From Goekera deserti (GTDB lineage Bacteria > Actinomycetota > Actinomycetes > Mycobacteriales > Geodermatophilaceae), in NCBI RefSeq assembly GCF_010685995.1, contig NZ_JAAGWK010000037.1:1-64000 (forward strand): DNA of 64,000 bases, read 5' to 3'. The notes beneath the pieces are model-generated. The model saw only the letters and a list, made by a program, of their open reading frames with translations, searched no databases and was not told the origin of the DNA. Below are positions 42,250 to 51,819 of this stretch, in pieces. A program made the translations under genes and the position numbers. The stretch's first letter is position 1. Every line of letters begins with the position of its first letter.

Positions 42250-43080
42250 TCAGCGACGCGTGCGGACGTCCGCGTCGGTGTCGGCCTCGATCTGCTCCTT
42301 GCGGACCGTGTCGGTGACCGTCTCGGTCGACGTCACCGTCTCGGTGTCCAGTCGCACGCGCTCGACCGGCACGGTCTCCTTGGCGACCACGGGGCGCTCG
42401 GCGTGCAGCGTGACCTCGTGCTCCTCCTCGGAGATGGCCGGGCCGTCGTAGGCCGCGCCGCGGTTGGCCTCGGTGATCGGCTCGCGCTCGATCCGCACCT
42501 CCTCGCGGCGGACCGGGACGGTCTGCGTCACGTTCTCGCTGACGATGTGCTTGCGCAGCCGGGCGCGGCCGGTCTCCACCCGCTGGGTGCCGACGTGCAG
42601 CTGCTCCTCCGACCGCGTCATCGCGTCGTCCGTGATGGGGCCGGAGGTGTCGTGGCCGACGGTGCCGTGGTGGTTCGTGTCGGTCCCGGTGACCTGGCCG
42701 GTGGTCTGGCCGGTGAGGCCCTGCCCCGCGGTGCCCGTCGTCGTCGTGTTCGTGTCCGTGGTGGTGTTGCCGGAGAAGCCGTAGTAGCGGTACAGCTCCT
42801 CCTCCTCCTGCGGGTCGAGGTGACCGTCGACGTCGACCTTCGGGGCGCCCTTGACCTGGCCCTTCTCGACCGGGAGCCGCAGGTCGCCACCGGAGAAGGT
42901 GGCCTCGCCGGCCGGCACGAAGGTCTCCTTGGTGCCGAACAGGCCGGTGTGCACGGTGATCCAGGACGGCTGGCCGGTCTGGTCGTCCAGGTAGAGCTGG
43001 CCGACCTTGCCGATCTTGTCGCCGTCGCGGTCGTAGGCGGTGCTGCCGATCACCTGGTCGAGCTGGGTCTCGCTGAGCAT
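42250..43080 (-). CDS. PRC-barrel and YsnF/AvaK (DUF2382) domain stress protein
   Basis: 276 aa, soluble. N-terminal PRC-barrel (1-85; LDQVIGSTAYDRDGDKIGKVGQLYLDD, SWITVHTGLFGTKETFVPAGEA). A Thr/Gly/Asn-rich linker follows (100-150). The C-terminal YsnF-like region (165-270) has RKHIVSENVTQTVPVRREEVRIEREPI and HAERPVVAKETVPVERVRLDTETV. This architecture is a general-stress or desiccation marker in actinobacteria and deinococci; the molecular role is unclear. GGGAG lies before the ATG. A SigB/SigF-like promoter candidate lies about 90 nt upstream (43172-43197) and overlaps a TetR-operator-like palindrome. Confidence 0.9.
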   Translation of the reverse strand: MLSETQLDQVIGSTAYDRDGDKIGKVGQLYLDDQTGQPSWITVHTGLFGTKETFVPAGEATFSGGDLRLPVEKGQVKGAPKVDVDGHLDPQEEEELYRYYGFSGNTTTDTNTTTTGTAGQGLTGQTTGQVTGTDTNHHGTVGHDTSGPITDDAMTRSEEQLHVGTQRVETGRARLRKHIVSENVTQTVPVRREEVRIEREPITEANRGAAYDGPAISEEEHEVTLHAERPVVAKETVPVERVRLDTETVTSTETVTDTVRKEQIEADTDADVRTRR

Positions 43081-43171
43081 GGAGTTCTCCCGTTCTCGGT
43101 GTGGTGCTGGGGTGGCACTGGACTGTGGGCGGCTGCAGGGCCCCGGGGGTCTCGTGCGCCGCGGCTCTTGA

Positions 43172-43197
43172 CTGCCCAGGTGCTTTACGTTGTAAAC
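43172..43197 (-). promoter_or_regulatory. SigB/SigF-like promoter overlapping a TetR-operator-like palindrome
   Basis: On the minus strand, GTTT (43197-43194), a 16-nt spacer and GGGCAG (43177-43172) approximate GTTT-N15-17-GGGTAT. The inverted repeat TTTAC-GTT-GTAAA (43184-43196) covers the -35 part, a spacing typical of TetR-family operators. The TetR gene starts about 950 bp further up on the same strand. Confidence 0.4.
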
Positions 43198-43356
43198 ACG
43201 GTGCTGCGCCGAGAGCGCCCCTCGGGTCGGGGCGCGCGGCCGTGCTGGAGGCACCGCTGCAGTGGTGGTACCCGCATGGGTCGCCGGCGACACCCGGCGG
43301 TCCCGAGTGCGGTGCCCGGTGCGGCGCCTGGGCCGTCCGGCGCCGCGGTGGGCGGG

Positions 43357-44145
43357 TCAGGAGGTGGAGCGGCGGGCCGAGCGGGCGGAGGACTCCTCCA
43401 GCACCCGCCCGAGACGCTCGATCAGGGTCTCCAGCGACTCCTCGAACTCCGCGGCGGACTCGTCCCGGGAGAGCAGCGGCTCCAGCCGGTCGATCGTCGG
43501 GTGCTGCTCGAGGTCGGCGGTCGCGTCCGCCGCCCCGCCCTCCGGCTCGTCCTCCGGGCTGATCTTGACGCCGCGGTGCGACACCTCGAGCAGCAGGTGG
43601 CCGAGCAGGAAGCTGGAGTACGCCCGGTAGGCGGCCACCGCCGCCTCGTCGGAGAACCCGGCGGCGAGCAGCGCGTCCAGGAAGGTCTCCAGCCAGCGCA
43701 GGCTGCGCAGCGGCGGGCGCAACCACGGCGCCGCCGGTGGCCGGGTGGCGATCAGCGGGAACACCTCGGGGTGGGCCAACGCGATGCGACGCACCCCGTG
43801 GGCCAGTCGCTGCAGGAAGTCCTGCCAGCCGTGCTGGGCCTGCATGTGCACGTCCGGGTCGCCGTACAGCTCGTCGATCACCGTCTCGACGACGCCGTCG
43901 AGCAGGTTCTCCCGGCCCGGCACGTACCGGTACAGCGCCATCGCCTCGACGCCCAGGTGCGCGCCGAGCCGGCGCATCGTCAGGGCCCCGAGGCCGTGCT
44001 GGTCGATGTACTCCACGGCGGCGCCGAGCACCCGCCGACGGTCCAACCCGCGGCGGCCGGTGTCCGGCGGCCCGGCGGGCAGCACCGCCGCCGATGCTCC
44101 CCGGCCCTCGGGCGAGTCCGGGTCGTGCTCGCGCTCGTCGTCCAC
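43357..44145 (-). CDS. TetR-family transcriptional regulator
   Basis: 262 aa. N-terminal HTH (about 35-85): LDRRRVLGAAVEYIDQHGLGALTMRRLGAHLGVEAMALYRYVPGRENLLDG. The C-terminal ligand domain (95-225) includes WQDFLQRLAHGVRRIALAHPEVFPLIATRPPAAPWLRPPLRSLRWLETFL, the TetR_C-type start, and ends in an acidic helix (SAAEFEESLETLIERL). The effector is unknown. A TTTAC-N3-GTAAA palindrome at 43184-43196, downstream of the gene and upstream of the PRC-barrel gene, is a plausible operator. GTG start at 44145. It is 80 bp downstream of the glutamate dehydrogenase gene. Confidence 0.9.
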   Translation of the reverse strand: MDDEREHDPDSPEGRGASAAVLPAGPPDTGRRGLDRRRVLGAAVEYIDQHGLGALTMRRLGAHLGVEAMALYRYVPGRENLLDGVVETVIDELYGDPDVHMQAQHGWQDFLQRLAHGVRRIALAHPEVFPLIATRPPAAPWLRPPLRSLRWLETFLDALLAAGFSDEAAVAAYRAYSSFLLGHLLLEVSHRGVKISPEDEPEGGAADATADLEQHPTIDRLEPLLSRDESAAEFEESLETLIERLGRVLEESSARSARRSTS

Positions 44146-44225
44146 GCACCGGCCCCTCTCACCTGCGGTGACCCCCCGATCGGCCCCGACTCTGCCACCT
44201 GGTGACCGAGCGGGGACCGGGGGGC

Positions 44226-47200
44226 TCAGGTGCGCCGGCGCAGCCCCCGCAGGGTCCGGACGGCGACGACGAGCTCGGCCAGCTCGTGCCGGTCGCCGTT
44301 GGACAGCTCGGCCAGCTGCGCGGCGGCGCGGCGCTGCGTGGTGTCCCAGCGCTGCACCCAGCCGTCCACCAGCGCGACCGGCCCGTCGTCGTCCCCGTCG
44401 CGCAGCGCCAGCACGTCGGCGGTGAGCGCGGCCTGCTCCGCGGCGAGGTCGTCGCGCAGCGACGCCCGGGCCATCGAGGGCCACCGGCGGTCGCGGGGCA
44501 GGCCGATCACCAGCTCGCGCAGCGGCACCAGCTGCAGGTGCTCGCCGAGCCGGTGCATCACCTGACCGGCCTGGGCCAGCGGCGCCCCGGTCCGCTCGGC
44601 GACCACCGCCAGGTCCAGGGCGACCGGCAGCACCGGCGCGGTGGCCGCTTCCGCGGCGAGGTCGGCGGGCACCCCGGCGGCCCGGAACTCGGCCTCGCGG
44701 GCGGCGTGGGCGGTGGCGTCCGGGCCGAGCAGCCAGTCGGGCAGACCCGCCCGCACCTCGGCGACCGGACCGGCGAAACGGCCGGTCACGCCGGTCAGCG
44801 ACGGCGCGGGCTCCGCGGACAGCTCCGGCACCCGCAGCAGCCAGCGGGCGGCCCGCTCGGCCAGCCGGGTCGCCTCGGTGCGCAGCTGCACCTGGACGGC
44901 GGCCGGCACCCGGTTGTCCAGGGCGCGGGCGGAGTCCCACATGCGGTCGATGTCGAACACGGCGCGGGCCACCGCGTGCGCGCGCACCACGGTGACCAGC
45001 GGCGCACCGGTCTCCTCGGCGAGCCGGAACAGGCCGGTCACACCGGCCACGTTCACCGCACGGTTGGTGATCGAAGTGGCGATGATCTCCCGGCGCAGCG
45101 GGTGGGCGGCGACCGCGTCGGGGAAGCGCCGGCGCAGCGGGGCCGGGAAGTAGGAGGTGAGCAGCGGCCCCAGCGCCGGGTCGTCGGGCAGCGTGGAGTG
45201 CAGCACCGCGTCGGCCACCTCGAGCTTGGCGTAGGCCAGCAGCACCGACAGCTCCGGGCCGGTGAGCGCGGAGCCGTCCCGCCGGCGCTCGCCGATCGCC
45301 CGGTCGTCGGGCAGGTCCTCCACCGCGCGGTCGAGCCGGCCGGAGAGCTCCAGGGCCCGGATGAACCGCTGGTGGGCGTCGAGCAGCCCGCGGGCGGCGG
45401 AGCACTCGGCGGCCAGCGCGGCGTTCTGGTCGTAGTTGTCCGCCAGCACCCCGGCGGCGACGTCGTCGCTCATCTCGGCCAGCAGGGCGACCCGGCCCTC
45501 GGCGTCCAGCTGCCCGGCCCGGACGACCCGGTCCAGGGCGATCTTGATGTTGACCTCGTGGTCGGAGGTGTCCACGCCGGCGGAGTTGTCGATGGCGTCG
45601 GTGTTCACCCGGCCGCCGGCCAGCGCGTACTCGACCCGGCCGCGCTGGGTGAGCCCCAGGTTGCCGCCCTCGCCGACGACCCGCACCCGCAGCTGCTCGC
45701 CGTCGACCCGCACGGCGTCGTTGGCCTTGTCGCCGACGTCGAGGTGGCTCTGCGCCGAGGACTTCACGTAGGTGCCGATGCCGCCGTTGAACAGCAGGTC
45801 GACCGGCGCCAGCAGCACCGCGCGCACCAGCTCGCCCGGGGTCAGGTGGTCGACGCCGTCGTCCAGGCCCAGGGCGCGGCGGGCGGGCTCGCTGATCGGC
45901 ACCGACTTGGCGGTGCGCGGCCACACGCCGCCGCCGGCGGAGATCAGCGAGCTGTCGTAGTCGGCCCAGGAGGAGCGGGGCAGCTCGAACAGCCGCCGGC
46001 GCTCGGCGAAGGACGTCGCGGCGTGCGGGTCGGGGTCGACGAAGACGTGCCGGTGGTCGAAGGCGGCCACCAGGCGCAGGTGCTCGGACAGCAGCATCCC
46101 GTTGCCGAACACGTCCCCGGACATGTCGCCGACGCCGACGACGGTGACCTCCTGGCTCTGGGTGTCCACGCCCAGCTCGCGGAAGTGCCGGGTCACCGAC
46201 TCCCAGGCGCCACGGGCGGTGATGCCCATGGCCTTGTGGTCGTAGCCGACCGAGCCGCCGGAGGCGAAGGCGTCGCCGAGCCAGAAAGCGCGCTCCAGCG
46301 CCACCGAGTTGGCCAGGTCGGAGAAGGTCGCGGTGCCCTTGTCCGCCGCGACCACCAGGTAGGTGTCGTCGCCGTCGTGCCGCACGACCCGCTCGGGCGG
46401 CACGACCTCGCCGTCGCGCAGGTCGTCGGTGAGCGAGAGCAGCGCGTTGATGAAGATGCGGTAGCAGGCCTGGCCCTCGGCCAGCACCTCGTCCCGGGTG
46501 GCGCCCTCGGGGGTGGGCCGCAGCGGCACGAAGCCGCCCTTGGCGCCGGTCGGCACGATGACGGTGTTCTTCACCGTCTGGGCCTTGACCAGGCCGAGCA
46601 CCTCGGTGCGCAGGTCCTCCCGGCGGTCGCTCCAGCGCAGCCCGCCGCGGGCGACGGCACCGAAGCGCAGGTGCACGCCCATCACCCGGGGCGAGCTGAC
46701 CCAGATCTCCCGGGCGGGGCGGGGCTCGGGCAGGTCCGGGACGGCGTGCGGGTCGAGCTTGAGCACCAGCGGCGCGCCCCCGGCGAAGGCCCCGGTGGTG
46801 TAGGCCGACGTGCGCTGGGTGGCGCAGACCGCGGCGAACAGCGCGGACAGCACCCGGTCCTGGTCCAGGGAGTCCACGGCGGCGATGCGCTCGCGCAGCA
46901 CGTCGGCCAGCCGGGTCTCCCGGCGTGCCCGGTCACCGAGCAGGTCGGGGTCGAAGCGCACCCGGAACAGCTCCAGCAGCGCGGCCACCACCTGCGGGTG
47001 GGCGGCGAGGGACTCCTCGACGTAGCTCTGGCCGAAGGGCAGCCCGCCCTGGCGCAGCCACTGCACGTAGCCGCGCACCACGGCGACCTGCCGCCAGTCC
47101 AGGCCGGCGGCGAGCACCAGCGCGCCCAGCCCGTCGTCCTCGGCGTCGCCGCGCCAGACGGCGGCGACGGCCTCGGTGAACCGGGTGGCCAGGGTGTGCG

Positions 47201-49223
47201 CGGCCGGCGGGTCGATGCCGGTGGAGGTGGCGGTGAGCCCGAAGTCGTACACCCAGGCCAGCGGGGCACCGATCCGGTCGATCTCGTAGGGCCGCTCGTC
47301 GACGACGTCCACGCCCATGTGCTGGAGCACCGGCAGCACGTCGGACAGCAGCAGCCGCTCGCCCACCCGGTAGACGGTGAGCCGGCGCTCGCCGGGCTCG
47401 GCCGTTCCCGGGGCCTGCAGCTTCAGCGCGATCTCACCCGGCGCGAGCGCGTCGAGGCGGGCGAGGTCCTCCACGGCGGTGGTGGCCGGGAAGTCCTCCT
47501 GGTAGGCGGCCGGGAAGGCGTCGGCGACCCGGGCCAGCCGCCGTTCGGCCTCCGCCCCGTGCCGGGCGGCGAGGGCGTCGGCGAGGTCGTCGGTCCAGCT
47601 GCGGGCGGCGGCGGCCAGCGCGGCCTCCAGCGCCGGGACGTCGACGTCGGGCAGCGTCGTCCCGCCGCGACGGTCGACCGGCACCCGGACGACGAAGTGC
47701 AGCCGGGTGAGCACCGACTCGGTGGACCGGGCCGTGTACTCGATGCTGGTGCCGCCCAGGCGCTCGAGCAGCAGCTGCTGCATGGCCAGCCGGACGTCGG
47801 TGGTGTACCGGTCGCGGGGCAGGTAGACCAGGGCGGAGAAGAACCGGCCGAACGGGTCGCGGCGCAGGAACAGCCGGGTCTGCCGGCGTTCGCGCAGGTG
47901 CAGCACGGCCAGCGACACCGGCAGCAGCTCGTCGGCGTCGACCTGCAGCAGCTCGTCGCTGGGGTAGCTCTCCAGGACGTCGAGCAGCTCCTTGCCCGAG
48001 TGGCTGTCCGCGGGCACCCCGGAGCGGTCCAGCACGGCGGCGACGGTGCGCCGGAGCACCGGCACCTCCCGCACGCTGCCGGTGAGGCCCGCGGCGGGGA
48101 ACAGCCCGACCAGCCGGTGCTGGCGCACGGCGCCCTCGGGCGTGGGCAGCCGCACCGCGACGACGTCGAGCCAGGCCGGCCGGTGCACGGTGGCCCGGGC
48201 GTCGCCCTTGGTGACCAGCAGCGGGCCGTGCTCGGCGGCGGCCGTGGACGGTGGGACCACGCGCTGGCCGTCGTCGTCGCTGCGCAGCACGCCGAGCCCG
48301 GAGCCGGGCACCGCGGTGACGGTGGTGGCGCCGTCGGCGGCGGTGGTCACGTCGACGTCGCGGGCGCCCAGGAAGACGAAGTTGCCCTCGGTGAGCCAGC
48401 GCAGCAACGCCGCACCCTCGCGCGCGCCCGCGGCCGCGTCGGCGTCCTCGCCGGGGGGCAGGGCCTCCAGCCGGTCGGCGAGCTCGGCGGCCCGGGCGCG
48501 CAGCTTGGCGCCGTCCTCGTGCACGCCGCGGACGTCGCCGAGCACGGTGCGCAGGCCGGCGACCAGGTCGGTGGCCGCCTCCTCGTCGAGCGGGGCGTCG
48601 AGCACGACGACCATCCACGACTCGGCCAGCGCGTCGCTGCCGCAGGTGGCGGGGTCGCCGCTGTCGCAGAAGGCCAACAGCCGGCCGGCGAGGTCGCGGC
48701 GCACCACGACCACCGGGTGGACGACGTGGTCCAGCGTGATGCCCTGGCGGACGATCTCGGCGGTGACCGAGTCGACCAGGAACGGCATGTCGTCGGTGAC
48801 CACGCGCACCACCGGCCGGCTGCCGGCCCGGGAGACGTCGACCAGGGCGCTGCCCTGCGGCCGGACGGCGGCCAGGGCCAGGTGGTCCAGGGCGAGCCGG
48901 GCGAGCTCGGCGGGCTCGTGGTCGACGACCTCGGCGGCGGGCTCCCCGCCGTAGAAGCGGTGCATGAGCGCCGGTACCTCGGCGGCCGCGACACCGGCGG
49001 GCAGGGCGGCGCCGTCGAGCTGCCCGACGACCGCCTCGGCGGCCTGGTCGAGCAGGTGCCGCTTCTCGTCCTGGGCCGCCTGCAGGCTGGCCAGGTCCGG
49101 GGGCACGAGGGAGGCCGACAGGCCGTCCGTGGCGTCGTGCGCCGGACCGTCGTCGTCGGGGTCCGGGGGCAGGGCGGGCGCCCGGGTGCTCGTCGAACCG
49201 GAGGGCGACCCAGGGCTGACCAT
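44226..49223 (-). CDS. gdh: NAD-specific glutamate dehydrogenase, 180-kDa class
   Basis: 1665 aa, matching the large tetrameric NAD-GDH class of Streptomyces, mycobacteria and Pseudomonas. It deaminates glutamate to 2-oxoglutarate for catabolism. The N-terminal regulatory half (1-700; VTDDMPFLVDSVTAEI) includes ACT-like modules. The catalytic part (about 800-1200) has Lys895 in GAKGGFVPLRP, VVGVGDMSGDVFGNGML for nucleotide binding, and ARGGLRWSDRREDLRTEVLGLV. C-terminal helical domain to 1665. The M. tuberculosis homologue is regulated by GarA; no garA is visible here. ATG at 49223 is preferred; the frame upstream enters repeat element A. A 5-kb open frame antisense to it is a codon-phase shadow. 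Confidence 0.95.
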   Translation of the reverse strand: MVSPGSPSGSTSTRAPALPPDPDDDGPAHDATDGLSASLVPPDLASLQAAQDEKRHLLDQAAEAVVGQLDGAALPAGVAAAEVPALMHRFYGGEPAAEVVDHEPAELARLALDHLALAAVRPQGSALVDVSRAGSRPVVRVVTDDMPFLVDSVTAEIVRQGITLDHVVHPVVVVRRDLAGRLLAFCDSGDPATCGSDALAESWMVVVLDAPLDEEAATDLVAGLRTVLGDVRGVHEDGAKLRARAAELADRLEALPPGEDADAAAGAREGAALLRWLTEGNFVFLGARDVDVTTAADGATTVTAVPGSGLGVLRSDDDGQRVVPPSTAAAEHGPLLVTKGDARATVHRPAWLDVVAVRLPTPEGAVRQHRLVGLFPAAGLTGSVREVPVLRRTVAAVLDRSGVPADSHSGKELLDVLESYPSDELLQVDADELLPVSLAVLHLRERRQTRLFLRRDPFGRFFSALVYLPRDRYTTDVRLAMQQLLLERLGGTSIEYTARSTESVLTRLHFVVRVPVDRRGGTTLPDVDVPALEAALAAAARSWTDDLADALAARHGAEAERRLARVADAFPAAYQEDFPATTAVEDLARLDALAPGEIALKLQAPGTAEPGERRLTVYRVGERLLLSDVLPVLQHMGVDVVDERPYEIDRIGAPLAWVYDFGLTATSTGIDPPAAHTLATRFTEAVAAVWRGDAEDDGLGALVLAAGLDWRQVAVVRGYVQWLRQGGLPFGQSYVEESLAAHPQVVAALLELFRVRFDPDLLGDRARRETRLADVLRERIAAVDSLDQDRVLSALFAAVCATQRTSAYTTGAFAGGAPLVLKLDPHAVPDLPEPRPAREIWVSSPRVMGVHLRFGAVARGGLRWSDRREDLRTEVLGLVKAQTVKNTVIVPTGAKGGFVPLRPTPEGATRDEVLAEGQACYRIFINALLSLTDDLRDGEVVPPERVVRHDGDDTYLVVAADKGTATFSDLANSVALERAFWLGDAFASGGSVGYDHKAMGITARGAWESVTRHFRELGVDTQSQEVTVVGVGDMSGDVFGNGMLLSEHLRLVAAFDHRHVFVDPDPHAATSFAERRRLFELPRSSWADYDSSLISAGGGVWPRTAKSVPISEPARRALGLDDGVDHLTPGELVRAVLLAPVDLLFNGGIGTYVKSSAQSHLDVGDKANDAVRVDGEQLRVRVVGEGGNLGLTQRGRVEYALAGGRVNTDAIDNSAGVDTSDHEVNIKIALDRVVRAGQLDAEGRVALLAEMSDDVAAGVLADNYDQNAALAAECSAARGLLDAHQRFIRALELSGRLDRAVEDLPDDRAIGERRRDGSALTGPELSVLLAYAKLEVADAVLHSTLPDDPALGPLLTSYFPAPLRRRFPDAVAAHPLRREIIATSITNRAVNVAGVTGLFRLAEETGAPLVTVVRAHAVARAVFDIDRMWDSARALDNRVPAAVQVQLRTEATRLAERAARWLLRVPELSAEPAPSLTGVTGRFAGPVAEVRAGLPDWLLGPDATAHAAREAEFRAAGVPADLAAEAATAPVLPVALDLAVVAERTGAPLAQAGQVMHRLGEHLQLVPLRELVIGLPRDRRWPSMARASLRDDLAAEQAALTADVLALRDGDDDGPVALVDGWVQRWDTTQRRAAAQLAELSNGDRHELAELVVAVRTLRGLRRRT

Positions 49224-49334
49224 GTCGGCCCACGGTAGTGGCCCGGGCGCGCGCCCGTCATCACGAGCGCCCCCTCGGCGCGTCCCGCCGGTCAGGGCCG
49301 CTGGGACCCCGGCTCGCCATCGTGACCGCCTGGA

Positions 49335-49399
49335 ACGGCCCCCTCGCAGGGGCCCGCCGCGAGCCTGCGAGTGCTGGGGGGCGAGGGGGTCCTTCCTCA
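49335..49399 (-). repeat. 60-bp-class structured repeat, copy A
   Basis: 65 bp. Near-perfect terminal inverted repeats (GGCCCCCTCGC against GCGAGGGGGTCC) and an inner pair CTCGCAGG / CCTGCGAG make it highly structured. On the minus strand it begins exactly with the TGA stop of the holin-like gene (49399-49397). It matches copy B (53941-54005) without gaps at 52 of 65 positions by my count. Confidence 0.9.
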
Positions 49400-49786
49400 G
49401 TCGGCGCGCACCTTCAGCGGCAGCAGCAGCTCGGCGATCCAGCTGAACAGGGCGATGAGCAGCCCGCCGAGCACCGCGGGCACGAAACCGTCGACCTGCA
49501 GCCGGTCGGACAGCGCGGCGGTGATCCCGAGCAGCGCGGCGTTGATCACCAGCAGGAACAGGCCCAGGGTGAGCAGCACGAACGGCAGCGAGAGCAGCCG
49601 CAGCACCGGCCCGACGACCGAGTTGACCACCGCGAACAGCAACGCCACCCACAGGTAGCTGCCGGCCTCGCCGAGGATGCCGTCCGGGTTGCCGACGACG
49701 GTGATGCCGGTGACCAGCTCGGTGACCGCGTAGATGATCACGGCCAGCACGGCGACCCGCAGGGCGAACTTCACGATCGTGGACAC
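49397..49786 (-). CDS. Phage-holin-family (PF04020-type) membrane protein
   Basis: 129 aa with four hydrophobic helices: FALRVAVLAVIIYAVTELV, YLWVALLFAVVNSVVGPVLRLLSLPFVLLTLGLFLLVINAALLGI and AVLGGLLIALFSWIAELLLP. The NSVVGPVLRLLSLPFVLLTLGLFLLVINA segment is the signature of the chromosomal 'phage holin family' proteins (PF04020), which are not proven holins. GTG start at 49786. It lies 174 bp upstream of the glutamate dehydrogenase on the same strand, with repeat element A between. Function unknown. Confidence 0.88.
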   Translation of the reverse strand: MSTIVKFALRVAVLAVIIYAVTELVTGITVVGNPDGILGEAGSYLWVALLFAVVNSVVGPVLRLLSLPFVLLTLGLFLLVINAALLGITAALSDRLQVDGFVPAVLGGLLIALFSWIAELLLPLKVRAD

Positions 49787-50059
49787 GGGTGCACGCTAGC
49801 GCCGCGCGTGCCTGCCACGACGGCTACGGCTCTCTAGCCGCGTCTCGCGTCGAGAGAACACGACGGTAGAGAACTGTCGACAAGAGTGGCCGCGTCGACT
49901 CGGTGACCGCCGGAGGACGGTCGGCAGTGTTCCTGTGCGGTTCCGATACCGAACCGGCACGTCGGGTGCAGACGAGCGGGTCCCTGCCGTAGACAGCTGT
50001 GGCCTCGACGTACGGGGTCCGTGACGGCGTGCTGTCACCGCGAGCCAGGGGGAACCACG

Positions 50060-51682
50060 ATGGACACCGACCGACACGTCCGGGCAGTCACGGACCGGCG
50101 TCCGCGCCGCCGACTGGCCGACCTGCGCACCGCACAGAAGCTCGGCATCGGGTTCACGGCGGCGCTGCTGCCGCTGGCCATCACGTCCTGGCTCACCCTC
50201 GGCAACGTGGCCACGCTGGACGGCAACGCGGCCGCCGTCACCCACACCTACGAGGTGATGGACGCCGTGGACATGATCTCCCAGGACCTGGAGAACGCCG
50301 AGAGCAGCCAGCGCGGCTTCCTCGTCACCGGTGACGACAGCTACCTCGGGTCCTACACCGACGCCGCGTCCACCGTGGACGCGCACATCGACGCGGCGGC
50401 CGCCCTGACGGCGGACAACCCGGAGCAGCAGGAGCGGTTCGCCGATCTCCGGCCGCTGGTGGTCACCAAGTTCACCGAGATGCAGTCCACCATCGACACG
50501 CGGCGCACGGCCGGTTTCGCGGCGGCCCAGGCGATCGTGCTCACCAACGCCGGTGAGGCGGTCGGTGAGCAGATCGGCACGCTGCTGGCGGATGCGCGAG
50601 CCGAGGAGTCCGGGCTGCTGGTCGTGCGCTCGGCCTCGTCGACGGAGGCGGCCACCGGCACCCGGACCACGGTCTGGGTCGCGCTCGCCGTCGGGGTCCT
50701 GCTCGTCGTCGCGCTGGGCACGGTCCTCACCCGGTCCATCACCCGGCCGCTCGTGCGCAGCGTCGAGGTGCTCACCGGCCTGGCCGAGGGCCGTCTGGAC
50801 CGCACGCTGGACGTCGACACCCGGGACGAGGTGGGCGACATGGCCCGCGCGCTGAACCGGGCGATCGGGTCGCTCGGCTCCGCGATGCGCCAGATCAGCG
50901 ACAACGCGACCACCCTCTCCACCGCCTCGGGCGCCCTGATGGCCACCTCGACCAAGCTGTCCGTCAACGCCGCCGAGTCCTCCGCCCAGGTGGGCGCCGT
51001 GTCGTCGTCCACCGAGCTGGTCGCCAGCGCGGTGTCCACGGTCGCCGCCGGCACCGAGGAGATGAGTGCCTCCATCAGGGAGATCGCCCAGAACGCCGCG
51101 CAGGCCAGCGAGGTGGCCGACCGTGCGGTGACCACGGCAGCCAGCACCACCGCCACCGTGGCCCAGCTCGGCGCCTCCTCGGAGGAGATCGGCACCGTGG
51201 TCAAGGCGATCACCTCGATCGCCGAGCAGACCAACCTGCTGGCCCTCAACGCCACCATCGAGGCCGCCCGGGCCGGGGACGCCGGCAAGGGCTTCGCCGT
51301 CGTGGCCAACGAGGTCAAGGAGCTGGCGCAGGAGACAGCCCGGGCCACCGAGGACATCACCCGGCGGATCGCGGCCATCCAGGGCGACACCGTCGCCGCC
51401 GGCACCGCCATCCAGGCGATCTCGGACATCGTGGCGCAGATCAGCGACCGGCAGACCACGATCGCCTCGGCAGTCGAGGAGCAGACGGCGACGACCAACG
51501 AGATGGCCCGCAGCGTGGCCGACGCCGCGCAGAGCGCAGCCCAGATCGCCGGCAACGTCAGCGGGGTCGCCGCGGCCGCCGCCGAGACCACCGCCGGCGC
51601 CACCCACACGGCCCAGGCCGCCGACGACATGGCCCGGATGTCCGGCGAGCTGCAGGGCCTGGTCAGCCAGTTCCGCTGGTGA
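50060..51682 (+). CDS. Methyl-accepting chemotaxis protein with CHASE3 sensor
   Basis: 540 aa. Membrane helix 1 (about 33-55, [16 protein letters not shown]), a CHASE3-type periplasmic domain (65-195; [25 protein letters not shown]), helix 2 (about 205-227), HAMP (228-280; [24 protein letters not shown]) and the signalling domain (290-540). The conserved hairpin tip reads [36 protein letters not shown]. Transduces a signal to CheA. ATG at 50060 follows AGGGGG; an ATG-less upstream extension to 50021 is unlikely. cheA/cheW are not in the window. Confidence 0.95.
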   Translation: MDTDRHVRAVTDRRPRRRLADLRTAQKLGIGFTAALLPLAITSWLTLGNVATLDGNAAAVTHTYEVMDAVDMISQDLENAESSQRGFLVTGDDSYLGSYTDAASTVDAHIDAAAALTADNPEQQERFADLRPLVVTKFTEMQSTIDTRRTAGFAAAQAIVLTNAGEAVGEQIGTLLADARAEESGLLVVRSASSTEAATGTRTTVWVALAVGVLLVVALGTVLTRSITRPLVRSVEVLTGLAEGRLDRTLDVDTRDEVGDMARALNRAIGSLGSAMRQISDNATTLSTASGALMATSTKLSVNAAESSAQVGAVSSSTELVASAVSTVAAGTEEMSASIREIAQNAAQASEVADRAVTTAASTTATVAQLGASSEEIGTVVKAITSIAEQTNLLALNATIEAARAGDAGKGFAVVANEVKELAQETARATEDITRRIAAIQGDTVAAGTAIQAISDIVAQISDRQTTIASAVEEQTATTNEMARSVADAAQSAAQIAGNVSGVAAAAAETTAGATHTAQAADDMARMSGELQGLVSQFRW

Positions 51683-51807
51683 CCGCACGGTGCCGGGCAG
51701 CCCCCGCACCCACCCCGCCCGACCAGCCGCGCCGCGCCCCGTCCCCCCGGGTCCGCGGCGCGGCGTCGTCCCTCCCGCCCCCTCCCCGGATCCCGCCGCC
51801 GGTGCCG

Positions 51808-51813
51808 CAGACT
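51808..51813 (+). promoter_or_regulatory. -10-like hexamer of the VTT-domain gene
   Basis: CAGACT ends 6 nt before the ATG at 51820; no Shine-Dalgarno sequence. One of four CAG-A/G-CT hexamers placed in this way in the last 13 kb. Confidence 0.4.
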
Positions 51814-51819
51814 GGACCG

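Noticed and set aside
44202-49238. A 1678-codon open frame on the plus strand antisense to the glutamate dehydrogenase gene
   Set aside because: In 74%-GC coding DNA the antisense frame in phase with GC-rich third positions lacks stop codons. The product is Gln/Gly/His/Arg-rich with no domain, while the opposite strand encodes a full glutamate dehydrogenase.
49397-49786. Prophage holin indicating phage remnants
   Set aside because: PF04020-type proteins are chromosomal membrane proteins in many actinobacteria. No other phage gene, integrase or attachment repeat lies nearby.
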